Of a stretch of 64,000 nucleotides of DNA, positions 16,449 to 28,265 are shown piece after piece (within the stretch, counting starts at the first letter, position 1; each line of letters opens with the position of its first letter). The position numbers and the translations under genes were made by a program. The notes beneath the pieces are model-generated. The model did not search any database and was not told the origin of the DNA. It worked only from the letters and a program-made list of their open reading frames with translations. The DNA comes from Sporosarcina sp. FSL K6-2383 (lineage in GTDB: Bacteria; Bacillota; Bacilli; Bacillales_A; Planococcaceae), in the NCBI RefSeq assembly GCF_038618305.1, contig NZ_CP152017.1, forward strand, positions 3,323,001-3,387,000. Direction: 5' to 3'.

Positions 16449-16560
16449 CTGTATAGGGTTGAAGTAATAATTCCTATGTACGAACCAGCGAAGGCGCCTA
16501 ACTGGGGTAGCCCAAGCGCCAAGCGTTGTTAGTAGGATTCTTTACTTCAACCTGTATAGG
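16449..16560. repeat. Dispersed hairpin repeat, family 2, copy 1
   Basis: Long imperfect arms (16449-16477 and 16533-16560, about 22 of 28 positions pairing) enclose an inner hairpin GGCGCC ... AAGCGCC. The core (CAGCGAAGGCGCC ... AGCGTTGTT ... GGATTCTT) recurs reversed at 56000-56069. It sits between rnr and smpB and could act as a processing or termination signal. Confidence 0.6.
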
Positions 16561-16561
16561 T

Positions 16562-18886
16562 TCATTTTCTCTTCTTAGGTTTAGCCTTACCTTTTTTCGC
16601 AACACTCTCATAAAACTTCTTCTTTTTATTATACGTGCCTGTCTTCTTTTTGTCTTTCGACTTATCGTCAGACTTACCGCCACCACGGCCCTTTTTCTCT
16701 GCGTGGATCACTTTCGGTGTTTCTCTACGTGCACGATGGAAGGATTGTTTCATGCCGACAATTTCAAAGTCGATCGCGGATTCTTCCGGCTTCACGGCAG
16801 CAACTTTCACTGTTACTTCATCACCTAAACGGAATTGCTTGCCCGTATGCTCGCCAATCATCATCATTTGTCTGTCGTCAAAACGATAATAATCATCCGT
16901 CATATAACTAACATGGACAAGTCCTTCGATTGTGTTCTCCAATTCAACAAACAATCCGAAGTTCGTAACCGATGAAATAACACCTTCGAATTCCTCGCCG
17001 ATTTTATCCAACATGAATTGCGCTTTTTTCAACGATTCCGTCTCACGTTCTGCTTCAACTGCACGACGCTCGCGCTCAGACGTATGATCCGCGATTTCAG
17101 GCAATCTGCCGCCCCACTCCGCAACCGTTTGTGGCGAAACATCTTTTTCAATTAAATACTTGCGTATCAATCGATGAACAATTAAGTCAGGATAACGACG
17201 AATTGGTGCTGTGAAATGTGTATAGAACTCCGTCGACAATCCGAAGTGACCTAGACTTTCATCTAAATACTTAGCCTGTTGCATGGAACGTAATAGCATC
17301 GTCGAAATGACCGTTTCCTCCGGCAAGCCCGCAATTGATTCAACAATTTCCTGCAAGGCACGTGGGTGTACTTTATTGCCTGTCCCCTTGACGACCACAC
17401 CAAAATTCGTTAAGAATTCGAAGAAGCGTTGCAGTTTCTCAGCTTTCGGATCTTCGTGAATACGGTATAGGAATGGCACTTGCTGCCAATGGAAATGCTC
17501 CGCAACTGTTTCATTCGCCGCAAGCATGAACTCCTCAATGAGGCGCTCTGACACGGTACGTTCCATAATGACAACGTCAGTCGGCCATCCTTTGTCGTCC
17601 ACCAAAATTTTTGATTCCTTGAAATCAAAATCGATAGCACCGCGGTCTACTCTCTTCTGCTTCAAAATAGCTGCTAGCTCCGCCATATGGTTGATCATTG
17701 GCACGACATTGGCGTACTTTGCACTCAGTTCTTCATCTTTTTCATCAATAATTTTATAAACTTCTGTATACGTCATGCGTTCTTTCGAGCGAATGACACT
17801 TTCGAAAATTTCATGATTCGTCACTTTACCATTGCGGTCAATTGTCATCACACAAGACAAGGTTAAACGATCCACACCTGGATTCAACGAACAGATCCCA
17901 TTTGATAGTTTATGTGGCAGCATCGGAATGACACGATCTGTCAAATAGACACTCGTCCCACGATCGAAAGCATTGTCATCCATCGGAGAGTTTTCCGTGA
18001 CATAATAACTGACATCTGAAATATGAACGGACAATACATACGACCCATCATCATTTTTGACAACAGAAATGGCATCATCCAAGTCCTTGGCATCCGCACC
18101 GTCAATCGTAATCGTCAATTCTTCTCTCAGGTCATGTCGGCCGATTAAATCCTTTTCCTGCACTTCATCTGGAATATTATTCGTTTGTTGCAGCACTTCT
18201 TCAGGAAATTCCACTTCAATGCCATGCTTATGAATAATAGAAATAATATCCACACCAGGATCATTTTTATGTCCTAGTATTTGCGTTACCATACCTGTCA
18301 TCGACTTTAATTCACTTGGCCAATCCGTTATTTCAACAACGACCTTATGCCCATCTACTGCATCCAGTGCGTCACCTTTGGCAATAAAAATATCCATTGG
18401 CAGTTTTTTATTGTCTGGAATAACAAAGCCGAAACCCTTGTTATGTTGATATGTGCCGACAACTGATGTTGTTTTTCGCTCTACGACTCGACTAATCGTA
18501 CCTTCACGGCGATCTCCCGACGTACCATTTGTGACACGCACCAGGACGATATCCCCGTTCATCGCGCCATTCACCTCATGCGGTGGAATGAAAATATCAT
18601 CCATTCCTTCCGTTTCAGGTGCGACGAAGCCAAAACCTTTCGCATGCCCGATAAATTTCCCACGCACTAGATTCATACGCTCAGGTACACCATAACGATT
18701 CGTTCTCGAACGAATAATTTGCCCTTTTTGTTCAAGATGAACGAGCATTTTAACAAGTTCCTTGAATTCCGCTGCTTGCTCAAAGCCCATTAACTCTTGG
18801 ATTTCCTGGACTGTTAATGGCTTGTATGACTCGTCTTTCATCAGGGACAGCAATTTTTGTTGCATATCTTGATCGAAATTATCCAT
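16562..18886 (-). CDS. rnr: Ribonuclease R
   Basis: This 774-residue 3'-5' exoribonuclease starts with an N-terminal helix-turn-helix ([11 protein letters not shown]). Two cold-shock domains ([20 protein letters not shown] and [19 protein letters not shown]) follow. The RNB catalytic domain has [14 protein letters not shown] with the metal-binding aspartates. An S1 domain ([17 protein letters not shown]) and a lysine-rich tail complete it. The ATG at 18886 has an AAGGAG site 8 bp upstream and is preferred over the GTG at 18895. It degrades structured RNA and works with tmRNA in trans-translation. Confidence 0.97.
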   Translation of the reverse strand: MDNFDQDMQQKLLSLMKDESYKPLTVQEIQELMGFEQAAEFKELVKMLVHLEQKGQIIRSRTNRYGVPERMNLVRGKFIGHAKGFGFVAPETEGMDDIFIPPHEVNGAMNGDIVLVRVTNGTSGDRREGTISRVVERKTTSVVGTYQHNKGFGFVIPDNKKLPMDIFIAKGDALDAVDGHKVVVEITDWPSELKSMTGMVTQILGHKNDPGVDIISIIHKHGIEVEFPEEVLQQTNNIPDEVQEKDLIGRHDLREELTITIDGADAKDLDDAISVVKNDDGSYVLSVHISDVSYYVTENSPMDDNAFDRGTSVYLTDRVIPMLPHKLSNGICSLNPGVDRLTLSCVMTIDRNGKVTNHEIFESVIRSKERMTYTEVYKIIDEKDEELSAKYANVVPMINHMAELAAILKQKRVDRGAIDFDFKESKILVDDKGWPTDVVIMERTVSERLIEEFMLAANETVAEHFHWQQVPFLYRIHEDPKAEKLQRFFEFLTNFGVVVKGTGNKVHPRALQEIVESIAGLPEETVISTMLLRSMQQAKYLDESLGHFGLSTEFYTHFTAPIRRYPDLIVHRLIRKYLIEKDVSPQTVAEWGGRLPEIADHTSERERRAVEAERETESLKKAQFMLDKIGEEFEGVISSVTNFGLFVELENTIEGLVHVSYMTDDYYRFDDRQMMMIGEHTGKQFRLGDEVTVKVAAVKPEESAIDFEIVGMKQSFHRARRETPKVIHAEKKGRGGGKSDDKSKDKKKTGTYNKKKKFYESVAKKGKAKPKKRK

Positions 18887-18932
18887 ATATCTCACTCCTT
18901 CATTTACCTAGCATTATCATTTGTTATATTTT

Positions 18933-19679
18933 TCACACATGCCAATCCAGTGATTCAAGAAATTCAAAAATATCTTCATGTAGTTGCACTTTTTCAGGCC
19001 CTAGCGTGATGACATGCCCAGATTGCTTGTACCATTTTAACTGTTTGTCGTCGGATTCTGTGTTATCGAAAATAACATTTGCTGAACCCGGATCGATAAC
19101 AGTATCCAATGATCCTTGCGTTACGAATAGTGGCGCATAGATGTGATCGATATGCTCGCGAACATCATAAACCAGTGCTCGCAGCTCCGCCAATGTTGGC
19201 ATGGACTGTTGCTGAAGGGCTTCTAATTCCTCTTCGATTTGCTGCTCATCTTTTCCTTCATACTTCTTGTATTCCCGCGCGTACGCTAGGACACCCTCGT
19301 ACATGATATCCGTCGTTTTCATCGTCATAGGCGCACACATTGTGACAATCCCCTTCACAGGCATGTTATACCCTAATTTCAACGAAAATACGCCACCAAG
19401 CGATAAACCTGCCACTGCAATCTCATCGTAGCCAGCCTCTTTTAATTGATTATACCCTGCGAGGACGTCTTGCCACCACTCAGCAGGTCCAGTTCGAATC
19501 AATTCCTCTGGAGGTACACCATGCCCTTTGTAATGAGGAGCGAGCGATGTATAGCCTTTCTTCTCCAGGAAGCGACCAAGCATCCGCACGTCCGCTGAAG
19601 TACCCGTGAATCCGTGCAATAGCAAAACTGCACGCTTGCCTGTTTCTATAAAAAATGGTTTTGGTTGAGATATTCGCAT
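18933..19679 (-). CDS. est: Carboxylesterase (Est30/YvaK family)
   Basis: This 248-residue alpha/beta hydrolase has the nucleophile elbow GLSLGG (S93), an oxyanion-side LLLHGFTG, an aspartate in [10 protein letters not shown] and a C-terminal histidine in [10 protein letters not shown]. No signal peptide is visible. The ATG at 19679 ([10 protein letters not shown]) has an AAAGGA site 9 bp upstream; the ATT-like start further out lacks one. In Bacillales this gene lies between secG and rnr, as here. It hydrolyses short-chain esters; the physiological substrate is unknown. Confidence 0.92.
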   Translation of the reverse strand: MRISQPKPFFIETGKRAVLLLHGFTGTSADVRMLGRFLEKKGYTSLAPHYKGHGVPPEELIRTGPAEWWQDVLAGYNQLKEAGYDEIAVAGLSLGGVFSLKLGYNMPVKGIVTMCAPMTMKTTDIMYEGVLAYAREYKKYEGKDEQQIEEELEALQQQSMPTLAELRALVYDVREHIDHIYAPLFVTQGSLDTVIDPGSANVIFDNTESDDKQLKWYKQSGHVITLGPEKVQLHEDIFEFLESLDWHV

Positions 19680-19712
19680 AATATGTATTCCTTTCTGTTG
19701 AACTTTTTCTAT

Positions 19713-19937
19713 CAATTATGCCTTGGCATAATTGCGTCCGGATTTTTTTCGAGCCCGCTCGAAAAGATCCCCTAAAAAATCCGTGACATCCGCAGGCCGA
19801 CAGGATGTCGGTCATGCAACCGTTGCCACAGGATGTGGCGTACTTAGGTTACCTTCCACTTTATCTAAGTTCAGCAGAGGTTTTCTGTAGCTGACGCTTC
19901 GCTTTCAGTACAAAAAGATTTGCTGAACTTAGATAAA
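19713..19937. repeat. Dispersed hairpin repeat, family 1, copy B
   Basis: It has the palindrome CAATTATGCC/GGCATAATTG (19713-19734), inner hairpins (GCCGACAGGATGTCGGTC and GCCACAGGATGTGGC) and 17-bp terminal arms (19860-19876 and 19921-19937). It lies between secG and est. The inner modules are shared only with copy C. Confidence 0.85.
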
Positions 19938-19970
19938 AAACGCCCGACCAGTCGGAAGGTCAGGCGTTCG
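19938..19970 (-). terminator. secG terminator
   Basis: AACGCC-GACC arms (19939-19949 and 19958-19968) form an 11-bp stem with one mismatch, followed on the minus strand by TTTTTTATC. It ends secG before the repeat. Confidence 0.75.
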
Positions 19971-19989
19971 TAGTTTATTCACATAAGTT

Positions 19990-20217
19990 TTAGAATTTCA
20001 TAATTAAAATGGCTAAGATAAACAATAAGATAGCCAGTATCAATGTCACCCGTTGAAGAACAAGATCAAGTCCACGCGCTTTTTGTTTCCCGAAAAGTTG
20101 TTCAGCTCCACCAGAGATGGCTCCTGAAAGACCCGCACTTTTTCCAGATTGTAATAATACGACAGCGATCATAGCTAGCGATACGATTACAAGTAGTACC
20201 ATCAATACTTCATGCAT
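19990..20217 (-). CDS. secG: Preprotein translocase subunit SecG
   Basis: The protein has 75 residues with two membrane segments (about 4-22 and 54-73) joined by a loop with the conserved [23 protein letters not shown]. It assists SecYEG translocation. A strong AGGAGGTGG site precedes the ATG. It lies between eno and est as in B. subtilis, with a terminator after it. Confidence 0.96.
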   Translation of the reverse strand: MHEVLMVLLVIVSLAMIAVVLLQSGKSAGLSGAISGGAEQLFGKQKARGLDLVLQRVTLILAILLFILAILIMKF

Positions 20218-20328
20218 TTTGTTCCACCTCCTGATTAAAACTTACAACAAACTTCATTTTACCAAAAATAAGCTGTCGACACAACCTTTTGTTCTACAAT
20301 TCGTTTTTATGAATGAACAGCAGGGCTA

Positions 20329-20441
20329 TGCGGTAGTATTTAGTTGCTGAACGGTAGTAAATGTACCCTGAGCGGTAGTATTCACCCGCCGAACGGTAGT
20401 AACCGTACCCCGAGCGGTAGTAACACACTTTATGCGGTAGT
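20329..20441. repeat. 21-bp tandem motif, six units
   Basis: The core CGGTAGTA begins at 20331, 20352, 20373, 20394, 20415 and 20435. The spacing is 21, 21, 21, 21 and 20 bp. The base before the core alternates (GC, AC, GC, AC, GC, GC). The bases between are partly conserved (GTACCC, ACCCGCC). It lies between the eno terminator and secG. Confidence 0.85.
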
Positions 20442-20458
20442 TTCCCGATCCCCCAAAA

Positions 20459-20503
20459 AAACCCACCTGAGAGTCTCCTGCAGACTCCCGAAGTGGGATT
20501 TCC
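20459..20503 (-). terminator. eno (glycolytic operon) terminator
   Basis: On the minus strand CCCACTTCGGGAGTCTGC and the partly complementary AGACTCTCAGGTGGG form a long stem followed by TTTTTTT. It lies 8 bp after the eno stop. Confidence 0.85.
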
Positions 20504-20510
20504 ATCATAA

Positions 20511-21821
<1,311 letters not shown>

Positions 21822-23348
21822 TTAAAATAATGGTGTGCCGGTCATTTCTACCGGTTGTTCAAGCTCTAATAATTTTAGCATTGTTGGTGCAAGGTCTGCG
21901 AGTATACCGCCTTCACGTAGCACAATATCCGATTTTGTCACAATGACTGGCACCGGATTTGTCGTGTGTGCGGTCATTGGCGAACCTTCTAATGTCATGA
22001 CCTCATCGGCATTCCCATGATCGGCCGTAACAATTGCCATACCACCCTTCGCATGTAAAGCAGTAACGATTTTACCTAAACAAGTATCGACTGTTTCAAT
22101 CGCTTTAATCGTCGGCTCTAGCATTCCACTATGACCGACCATATCTGGGTTGGCAAAGTTCAAGAGTATCGCGTCATAACGATCCGCCTCAATGCCTTCA
22201 ATCAGTGCTTCTGTTACTTCAAAGGCACTCATTTCCGGCTTTAGATCGTAGGTTGCTACTTTCGGCGAAGCAATTAAAATCCGTTCTTCACCCGCAAACT
22301 TTTCTTCCCTACCGCCACTCATAAAGAAAGTGACGTGTGGGTATTTCTCAGTTTCTGCAATACGCAATTGTGTTAATCCATTATGGGCAATCACTTCACC
22401 TAGCGTATTCTCTAAGTTTTGACTGCTAAAGACAACATCCGCAGCAACTTCGTCACTATAATGTGTGAACGTGACAAACTTCAAATCTGCAAACTTATTA
22501 GCGCCTGTGTCAAAACCGTCAAACGTAGCGTCTGTAAACGTGCGAGATAGCTGAATCGCTCGGTCAGGACGGAAGTTAAAGAATACGACCGCATCCCCAT
22601 CCTCGACAGTTGCAACAGGTTTACCTAGCTCTTCGATAACGAATGGCACGACGAATTCATCATGGATACCACGCTCATACGACGCGAGCACGCCTGCAGT
22701 TGGCGTCGCCGCTGTTAAGGCTGTGCCGTCAACGATTGCATGATAGGCTTTCTCCACACGTTCCCAGCGCTTATCCCGATCCATCGCATAATAGCGACCC
22801 GAAATACTGGCAAACTTTCCAACGCCAATTTCCTGCATCACTGTTTCTGTTTTCTCGATATAATCAAGAGCCGTTTGTGGACCTACATCGCGTCCGTCCA
22901 AAAATGCATGAACAAACACTTTATCAATGCCATTCAACTTTGCAAGACGTAACAGCGCAAACAAATGCTCATAATGGCTATGTACGCCACCGTCAGATAG
23001 CAATCCCATGAGATGAAGTGCCGTACCGCGTTGCTTGGCATGGGCAATCGCACCTAAAAGTGCTTCTTTATCAAAGAAATCTGCTTCTCTAATGGATTTG
23101 TTAATACGTGTCAAACTTTGGTAGACAATACGACCAGCTCCAATATTGAGATGCCCTACTTCCGAGTTCCCCATTTGGCCTTCCGGAAGTCCTACCGCCT
23201 CTCCGCTAGCTGTTAACGTAGTATGCGGAAAGTTATTCCATAGGTGATCGTAATTTGGCTTTTTCGACAGCGCAACTGCATTACCTAGTTGTTCATCGCG
23301 TAGCCCAAATCCATCTAAAATAATTAGTGCGACCGGACTTTTACTCAT
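21822..23348 (-). CDS. gpmI: 2,3-bisphosphoglycerate-independent phosphoglycerate mutase
   Basis: The protein has 508 residues. The manganese phosphatase-like core has ILDGFG at the start, [14 protein letters not shown] with the phosphorylated serine, and TADHGNAD near the end. It interconverts 3- and 2-phosphoglycerate. The ATG at 23348 (MSKSPVALI) overlaps the end of tpiA by 8 bases, indicating translational coupling. The upstream in-frame ATG at 23363 lies deeper in tpiA and is unlikely. Activity of this enzyme type is pH- and Mn-dependent, relevant to sporulation. Confidence 0.97.
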   Translation of the reverse strand: MSKSPVALIILDGFGLRDEQLGNAVALSKKPNYDHLWNNFPHTTLTASGEAVGLPEGQMGNSEVGHLNIGAGRIVYQSLTRINKSIREADFFDKEALLGAIAHAKQRGTALHLMGLLSDGGVHSHYEHLFALLRLAKLNGIDKVFVHAFLDGRDVGPQTALDYIEKTETVMQEIGVGKFASISGRYYAMDRDKRWERVEKAYHAIVDGTALTAATPTAGVLASYERGIHDEFVVPFVIEELGKPVATVEDGDAVVFFNFRPDRAIQLSRTFTDATFDGFDTGANKFADLKFVTFTHYSDEVAADVVFSSQNLENTLGEVIAHNGLTQLRIAETEKYPHVTFFMSGGREEKFAGEERILIASPKVATYDLKPEMSAFEVTEALIEGIEADRYDAILLNFANPDMVGHSGMLEPTIKAIETVDTCLGKIVTALHAKGGMAIVTADHGNADEVMTLEGSPMTAHTTNPVPVIVTKSDIVLREGGILADLAPTMLKLLELEQPVEMTGTPLF

Positions 23349-24102
23349 GTGCTCCAGCCTCAACCAATTTTAAGAATGATGCTGGTTCAAGGCTTGCGCC
23401 ACCAACAAGTGCACCGTCAATATGCTCCATTGACAGAAGTTCTTCAATATTATCTGGCTTTACGCTACCACCGTATTGAATACGAATGCTTGCCGCCACT
23501 GTTTCACTGTATAGTTCGCTAACTGTTGCACGGATTGCGCCACATACTTCATTGGCATCTTGTGCAGTTGCTGTTTTCCCTGTACCGATTGCCCAGATTG
23601 GCTCATATGCGATAACCGCTTTTTCCGCTTGTGCCGCACTGATGCCTTCAAATGCTTTCTTCACTTGGGCAGCAACTAGCTCAACCGTTTGGCCTGCTTC
23701 GCGCTGTTCAAGTGTTTCACCCACACAAACAAGTGGTGTTAGGTTGTATTCGAATGCTGCATGGACTTTCAGATTGACGGACTCGTCTGTTTCATTGAAA
23801 TATTGACGACGCTCTGAGTGACCTAGAACGACGTAGCCAACATCAATGCCAACTAGCATCGCTGGGCTGATTTCTCCTGTAAATGCGCCTTCTTTCACAT
23901 CGGACATCGTCTGTGCGCCAATGCCTAAAGCTGAACCTTTTGTTAGCTGTGCCAACTCTGAAAGGTATAGAGATGGCGGACAAATAACAGCTTCCACGTT
24001 ATCCGAAACCGGAACCTTGCCTTTTACTTCCTCAACAAAGCTTCTTGCTTCCTCAACAGTTTTGTACATTTTCCAGTTACCCGCAATAATTCGTTTACGC
24101 AA
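23341..24102 (-). CDS. tpiA: Triosephosphate isomerase
   Basis: This 253-residue TIM barrel has AGNWKMYKT at the N-terminus, the catalytic histidine in VLGHSERR, the catalytic glutamate in [13 protein letters not shown] and the phosphate loop [11 protein letters not shown]. It converts glyceraldehyde-3-phosphate and dihydroxyacetone phosphate. It lies 15 bp after pgk and overlaps gpmI, in a tight operon. Confidence 0.98.
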   Translation of the reverse strand: MRKRIIAGNWKMYKTVEEARSFVEEVKGKVPVSDNVEAVICPPSLYLSELAQLTKGSALGIGAQTMSDVKEGAFTGEISPAMLVGIDVGYVVLGHSERRQYFNETDESVNLKVHAAFEYNLTPLVCVGETLEQREAGQTVELVAAQVKKAFEGISAAQAEKAVIAYEPIWAIGTGKTATAQDANEVCGAIRATVSELYSETVAASIRIQYGGSVKPDNIEELLSMEHIDGALVGGASLEPASFLKLVEAGAHE

Positions 24103-24117
24103 AGCGATTCCCCCTCA

Positions 24118-25302
24118 TCAGTTATCGTTTAGTGCAGAAACACCCGGTAAGTCTTTACCCTCCATAAATTCAAGAGAAGCGCCTCCACCAGTCGAAATAT
24201 GATCCATTTTATCGGCAACGCCGAACTTTTCAACAGCTGCAGCTGAGTCGCCGCCACCAATGACTGTATAGCCTGCTGTGACTGCCATTGCTTGTGCAAC
24301 ACGTTTCGTGCCACCTGCAAATGGCTCTAACTCAAATACACCCATTGGGCCATTCCAAATGATCAATTTCGATTCTTCTATTACTTTTGCATACAATTCA
24401 GCTGTTTCAGTCCCAATATCGAGACCTTCCCAATCTGCAGGAATCGCATCATTTTTCACGACTTTCGTATTGGCATCTTTCGAAAAATCGTCTGCAATCG
24501 TCACATCTATCGGCAGATATAGCTTAACGCCGTTATCTTTTGCCTTTTGAATAAATGATTTTGCTAAGTCAATTTTATCTTCTTCAAGCAAAGACTTACC
24601 AATTTCATAGCCTTGCGCTTTCAAAAATGTGTAAGCCAAGCCGCCGCCAATAATCAAGTTGTCCACTTTGTCGAGCAAATGATTGATGACACCGATTTTG
24701 TCTTTCACTTTTGCTCCACCAATAATCGCTGTAAATGGACGCTCTGGCGTAGACAATGCTTTGCCAAGCACATCTAATTCTTTTTCAATTAACAAGCCTG
24801 ATACTGCCGGAATATAGTCCGCGATACCCGCAGTGGATGCATGTGCACGGTGTGCAGCACCAAATGCGTCGTTAACAAATACATCTGCAAGGTCTGCAAA
24901 GTTTTTCGCAAGGTCAGCATCATTCTTTTCTTCCCCAGCATGGAATCGAACATTTTCAAGAAGGACAATATCGCCATTTTTCATAGAAGCGATTGCTTGT
25001 TCAACTTCTTGTCCAATAGACGTATCTAATTTAAGAACTGGTTTACCAATTAGCTCGGCTAGTTTTTCGCCAGCTACAGTCAGGCGCATTTCTTCGTTCA
25101 CTTCGCCGTTTGGACGACCCAGGTGACTGGCAAGAATAACTTTTGCTCCTTGTTCTACCATGTATTCAATTGTTGGGATTGCTGCACGGATTCGTGTAAC
25201 ATCCGTTACTTGTCCATTTTCCATCGGTACATTGAAATCCACGCGGCAAAATACGCGTTGTCCTTCCAGTTGCATATCTTTCATCGTCTTTTTTGACTTC
25301 AT
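24118..25302 (-). CDS. pgk: Phosphoglycerate kinase
   Basis: The protein has 394 residues. The N-domain has [10 protein letters not shown] and SHLGRP; the C-domain has the nucleotide loop [13 protein letters not shown] and [11 protein letters not shown]. It makes ATP from 1,3-bisphosphoglycerate. A good GGAGGTGGG site precedes the ATG. The 130-bp gap from gap contains a terminator, so part of the cggR-gap message ends before pgk. Confidence 0.98.
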   Translation of the reverse strand: MKSKKTMKDMQLEGQRVFCRVDFNVPMENGQVTDVTRIRAAIPTIEYMVEQGAKVILASHLGRPNGEVNEEMRLTVAGEKLAELIGKPVLKLDTSIGQEVEQAIASMKNGDIVLLENVRFHAGEEKNDADLAKNFADLADVFVNDAFGAAHRAHASTAGIADYIPAVSGLLIEKELDVLGKALSTPERPFTAIIGGAKVKDKIGVINHLLDKVDNLIIGGGLAYTFLKAQGYEIGKSLLEEDKIDLAKSFIQKAKDNGVKLYLPIDVTIADDFSKDANTKVVKNDAIPADWEGLDIGTETAELYAKVIEESKLIIWNGPMGVFELEPFAGGTKRVAQAMAVTAGYTVIGGGDSAAAVEKFGVADKMDHISTGGGASLEFMEGKDLPGVSALNDN

Positions 25303-25332
25303 GAAACATGCCCACCTCCATATTATTTATCT

Positions 25333-25368
25333 CAAAAAAAGGAGGAACGGGGTAATCCCCCGCTCCTC
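25333..25368 (-). terminator. Terminator downstream of gap
   Basis: On the minus strand GGAG-CGGGG and CCCCG-TCC form a GC-rich stem followed by TTTTTTT. It lies between gap and pgk and could set the ratio of gap to the distal genes. Confidence 0.75.
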
Positions 25369-25435
25369 TTACCCAACTTTATTATAAGCGGTATCTATTT
25401 TATTGGCTATATTTATCAGCGAAAAGGTCAGCTGA

Positions 25436-26443
25436 TTATAGTCCTTTGCCGTGCATGTAAAGTGCAAGGTCGATACAACGAGCAGAGTAACCTGATTCGT
25501 TATCATACCAAGAAATAACTTTTACCATGTTGTCTGCAAGAACCATTGTTGACAAGCCATCGATTGTTGAAGATGCTGTGTTGCCGTTATAGTCTCTTGA
25601 AACAAGTGGCAATTCATTGTAAACAAGAACGCCAGCTAATTCGTTTTCAGATGCTTCTTTAAGAGCAGCATTTACTTCTTCTACTGTTACGTTTTGTTTA
25701 AGGTCAGCAACGAAGTCAACTAGTGAAACGTTTGGAGTTGGTACGCGAACTGCCATACCATCTAATTTACCTGCCAATGCTGGGATAACTTTTGTAACTG
25801 CTGATGCAGCACCAGTAGTTGTTGGAATCATGTTTTCAGCAGCTGCACGTGCACGACGGTAGTCGCTGTGTGGCAAGTCTAGGATTTTTTGGTCATTTGT
25901 ATAAGAGTGAACAGTTGTCATCATACCGCGCTCGATACCAAACTTGTCGTTCAATACTTTTACAATTGGAGCAAGACAGTTTGTCGTACATGATGCATTC
26001 GATACGATTTTATCATCTGCTGCATTGTATGTTTCGTGGTTAACACCCATAACAAGCATTGGAATATCGCCTTTTGCTGGTGCTGACAAGATAACACGCT
26101 TCGCACCTGCTTCAATGTGCTTGTTAAGTCCTTCGCGGTCTGTGAATACACCTGTTGAATCGATAACCACATCAATTCCAAGCTCTCCCCATGGAAGATC
26201 TGCAGGGTTTCTTTCAGCGTATACTTTAATATTTTTACCATTCACAACTAAGCTATTGCCTTCAGAGCTGATTTCCGCTTCGTTCACACCGTGTACAGAG
26301 TCATATTTAAGAAGATGAGCAAGCATTGCCGCATCCGTTAAATCGTTGATCGCAACGATTTCGATTTCCTCTTGTTGCAAAGCCTCGCGGAATACTTTAC
26401 GCCCAATACGTCCAAATCCGTTAATTGCAAGTTTCATAGCCAT
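25436..26443 (-). CDS. gap: Glyceraldehyde-3-phosphate dehydrogenase, NAD-type
   Basis: The protein has 335 residues. The NAD fold has INGFGRIGR, and the NDLTD turn favours NAD. The catalytic cysteine is in SNASCTTNCLAP and the histidine in TTVHSYTNDQ. The start has a GGAGGTAA site 8 bp away. It is the glycolytic GapA form, directly downstream of its repressor CggR. Confidence 0.98.
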   Translation of the reverse strand: MAMKLAINGFGRIGRKVFREALQQEEIEIVAINDLTDAAMLAHLLKYDSVHGVNEAEISSEGNSLVVNGKNIKVYAERNPADLPWGELGIDVVIDSTGVFTDREGLNKHIEAGAKRVILSAPAKGDIPMLVMGVNHETYNAADDKIVSNASCTTNCLAPIVKVLNDKFGIERGMMTTVHSYTNDQKILDLPHSDYRRARAAAENMIPTTTGAASAVTKVIPALAGKLDGMAVRVPTPNVSLVDFVADLKQNVTVEEVNAALKEASENELAGVLVYNELPLVSRDYNGNTASSTIDGLSTMVLADNMVKVISWYDNESGYSARCIDLALYMHGKGL

Positions 26444-26535
26444 AATAAATTACCTCCGAGTAGTTTTTTTATATTTTTTAAAACATTTATCCACTTTTAC
26501 CTATTCCCTAAAAAATGAAGCCTTAATCCTAAAAT

Positions 26536-27576
26536 TTATTTATTGATAAGCAGTTTCAGCATTTCATTTGCCGCACCTTCATCTGTAACTAAAATCGTTT
26601 GTTTCGGTGCGCTTGCCATATAAGCCAAGATGGCTTCTGCTTTGCTACTTCCACCAGCCACCGAAATGATAAGTGGAATCCGTTCCAAATGACTTGTCTG
26701 AATACCTACAGTACGCAGTCGATGAACGACGTTGCCATTTTTATCGAAATAGTAACCGAATGCCTCACCAATTGCTCCACTCTTTCGAAGCACTTGCTGC
26801 TCTTCTTCAGGTGTGTTACGCAGGACAGCCATCGTCTTTGCGTCACCAATTCCATGAAGAACACAATCTGTCGTTTCATAGAGGCTAAGCATCTTGACAA
26901 CAAATGGTTCATTGCGAAACGCTTTTTGTGCTTCTTCACTTAACGACTCAGGGTAATAAAACGTACTATACGTTCCCCCACATGCTTCAGCAAAGAAAGC
27001 TGCGATCACATTTGCCTGTAAGCCGATATCGTCTCCGACACCGCCTCGCGCAGCGATAAACAACTGATCCGTTGTGTCACTAAACTTTTCGATATGCTGG
27101 GGAATTGCTGCAATTGTGCTCCCACCCGTAACGGCTACAATCTTGCCATCTCCGATTTTAGAGCTGAATTGCTTTGCAGCCTCCATGCCCAATAAACTTT
27201 TAGCAGTAGAGTCTCCATCTATATCGCAATTTCCAGCAACAACCTTGACAGAACGAATGCCTAAAAACTCTGTTAACTTTTTGGCAAGCGATGCGCGACC
27301 CGACCAGTCTTCCATAACAGACTCAAGCGTTTGTAACACTGAGCTACCTTCAACTGTAATCGATGCACCTTCTTTCGCAACATGAATCAGATTCTGTGCT
27401 CGAAGAATATCCATCATTGTTCGTGTTTCTCGCTCGGAAAGACCAGCAATCTGACCGAGTGGACGCCTTCCGATAGGACCAGACATCTTAATAAGTTTCA
27501 ACATCCGGTATCTTTGTTGCATCAGTTCCATCATTTCAGGTACGAGTTTCCTTTGCGCTTCCATCATAGCGTTCAA
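26536..27576 (-). CDS. cggR: Central glycolytic genes regulator CggR
   Basis: This 346-residue SorC/DeoR-family repressor has an N-terminal winged helix (IGRRPLGQIAGLSERETRTMMDIL, about 35-60). A sugar-phosphate-binding domain follows with VAVTGGSTIAAIP and ISVAGGSSKAEAILAYM. It senses fructose-1,6-bisphosphate in relatives and represses the gap operon. Its own promoter carries a matching operator at 27599-27634, so it is autoregulated as in B. subtilis. Confidence 0.96.
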   Translation of the reverse strand: MNAMMEAQRKLVPEMMELMQQRYRMLKLIKMSGPIGRRPLGQIAGLSERETRTMMDILRAQNLIHVAKEGASITVEGSSVLQTLESVMEDWSGRASLAKKLTEFLGIRSVKVVAGNCDIDGDSTAKSLLGMEAAKQFSSKIGDGKIVAVTGGSTIAAIPQHIEKFSDTTDQLFIAARGGVGDDIGLQANVIAAFFAEACGGTYSTFYYPESLSEEAQKAFRNEPFVVKMLSLYETTDCVLHGIGDAKTMAVLRNTPEEEQQVLRKSGAIGEAFGYYFDKNGNVVHRLRTVGIQTSHLERIPLIISVAGGSSKAEAILAYMASAPKQTILVTDEGAANEMLKLLINK

Positions 27577-27598
27577 TTGTTCCTCCTTTCAGCCTCAA

Positions 27599-27634
27599 GG
27601 ACATATGCTGTCCCATAGAACTGAAAAATGTCCC
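27599..27634 (-). promoter_or_regulatory. CggR operator
   Basis: On the minus strand GGGACATTTTTCAG is followed by GGGACAGCATATGTCC, the two-box arrangement of the CggR operator known from B. subtilis. It lies between the promoter and the cggR ribosome site. Confidence 0.85.
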
Positions 27635-27665
27635 ACGTAGAACAAAAAAATATTTACAACCTAAT

Positions 27666-27695
27666 TGTATACCATCTTCTCTCATTAATCAACAA
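27666..27695 (-). promoter_or_regulatory. SigA-type promoter of cggR-gap operon
   Basis: TTGTTG (27690-27695) and TATACA (27666-27671) are separated by 18 bp on the minus strand. The operator starts about 30 bp downstream. Confidence 0.6.
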
Positions 27696-27713
27696 AAACA
27701 ATCTGTTTTCAGA

Positions 27714-27741
27714 ATTCGCCGGGGCTTTATCTGAATTCATA
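27714..27741. repeat. Family 1 repeat fragment (copy H)
   Basis: About 25 of 30 bases match the CCGCCGGAGGCTTTATCTGA part of copy C. It provides the last codons and stop of the neighbouring glutaredoxin-like gene. Confidence 0.5.
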
Positions 27742-27963
27742 TAAATTAATGATCTCTACATAGCCAATCGAACCGAACAATAATACGTCACCATCTTTTT
27801 CTAAGACCGGAATCATCAACATATATTTCTCATGGCTCTCATCATCCATTTCAATATTGACCTCATCCCACGTAAGTGGATAATCCTCTTGCACGAGTTT
27901 CATCATTGCCTTTGCTTCCTCACAAAGATGACAATTTGGTTTTGTATAGAATGTTACATGCAT
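27727..27963 (-). CDS. Glutaredoxin-like thiol protein
   Basis: The protein has 78 residues. MHVTFYTKPNCHLCEEAKAMM begins the thioredoxin fold with a CxxC (CHLC) site, and a cis-proline-like MIPVLEKDG follows. The ATG at 27963 has a GGGGTG site 7 bp away; the TTG 6 bp upstream is less likely. It probably reduces disulfides or transfers thiols in the cytosol. Its C-terminal few residues lie in a repeat fragment, so the natural end may have been replaced. Confidence 0.85.
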   Translation of the reverse strand: MHVTFYTKPNCHLCEEAKAMMKLVQEDYPLTWDEVNIEMDDESHEKYMLMIPVLEKDGDVLLFGSIGYVEIINLYEFR

Positions 27964-28024
27964 CGTCAAACACCCCAGGATATTCAGAATACCCCCAGTA
28001 TAATTGAAAAATGACTGATAGGCA

Positions 28025-28054
28025 CTACATATGTTTCACATCCACATTTGGCAT
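28025..28054 (-). CDS. Nine-codon reading frame with strong ribosome site
   Basis: The frame MPNVDVKHM starts at 28054, just after GCGGAGGTGAG. Such a good ribosome site without a longer gene suggests a remnant or a tiny leader. The rest of 27970-28265 shows nothing else I can support. Confidence 0.25.
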   Translation of the reverse strand: MPNVDVKHM

Positions 28055-28265
28055 GATACTCACCTCCGCTATTAATATGCACTGATAATGCATTTTCACT
28101 CTTGGAATTTATTACTAAATGAATCCATACAAAAAAGGCTACATAAATTATGCAACCTTACTTTTGATTTTCATTCACGATTTGATTATTTTCATTTGCA
28201 TTCAAATTAAGGTACTAAGAGACACTCCTGTTTGTCAGTACTCAAGTGTCAATAGGGTCCTCATC

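Noticed and set aside
16526-19306. Several plus-strand frames opposite rnr and est
   Set aside because: They are antisense shadows without ribosome sites or domains.
20329-20441. CRISPR array
   Set aside because: Units are only 21 bp apart with no unique spacers of normal length and no cas genes.
20326-20508. 60-codon minus-strand frame with TTV/TTA repeats
   Set aside because: The repeats reflect the 21-bp DNA array, and the frame runs through the eno terminator.
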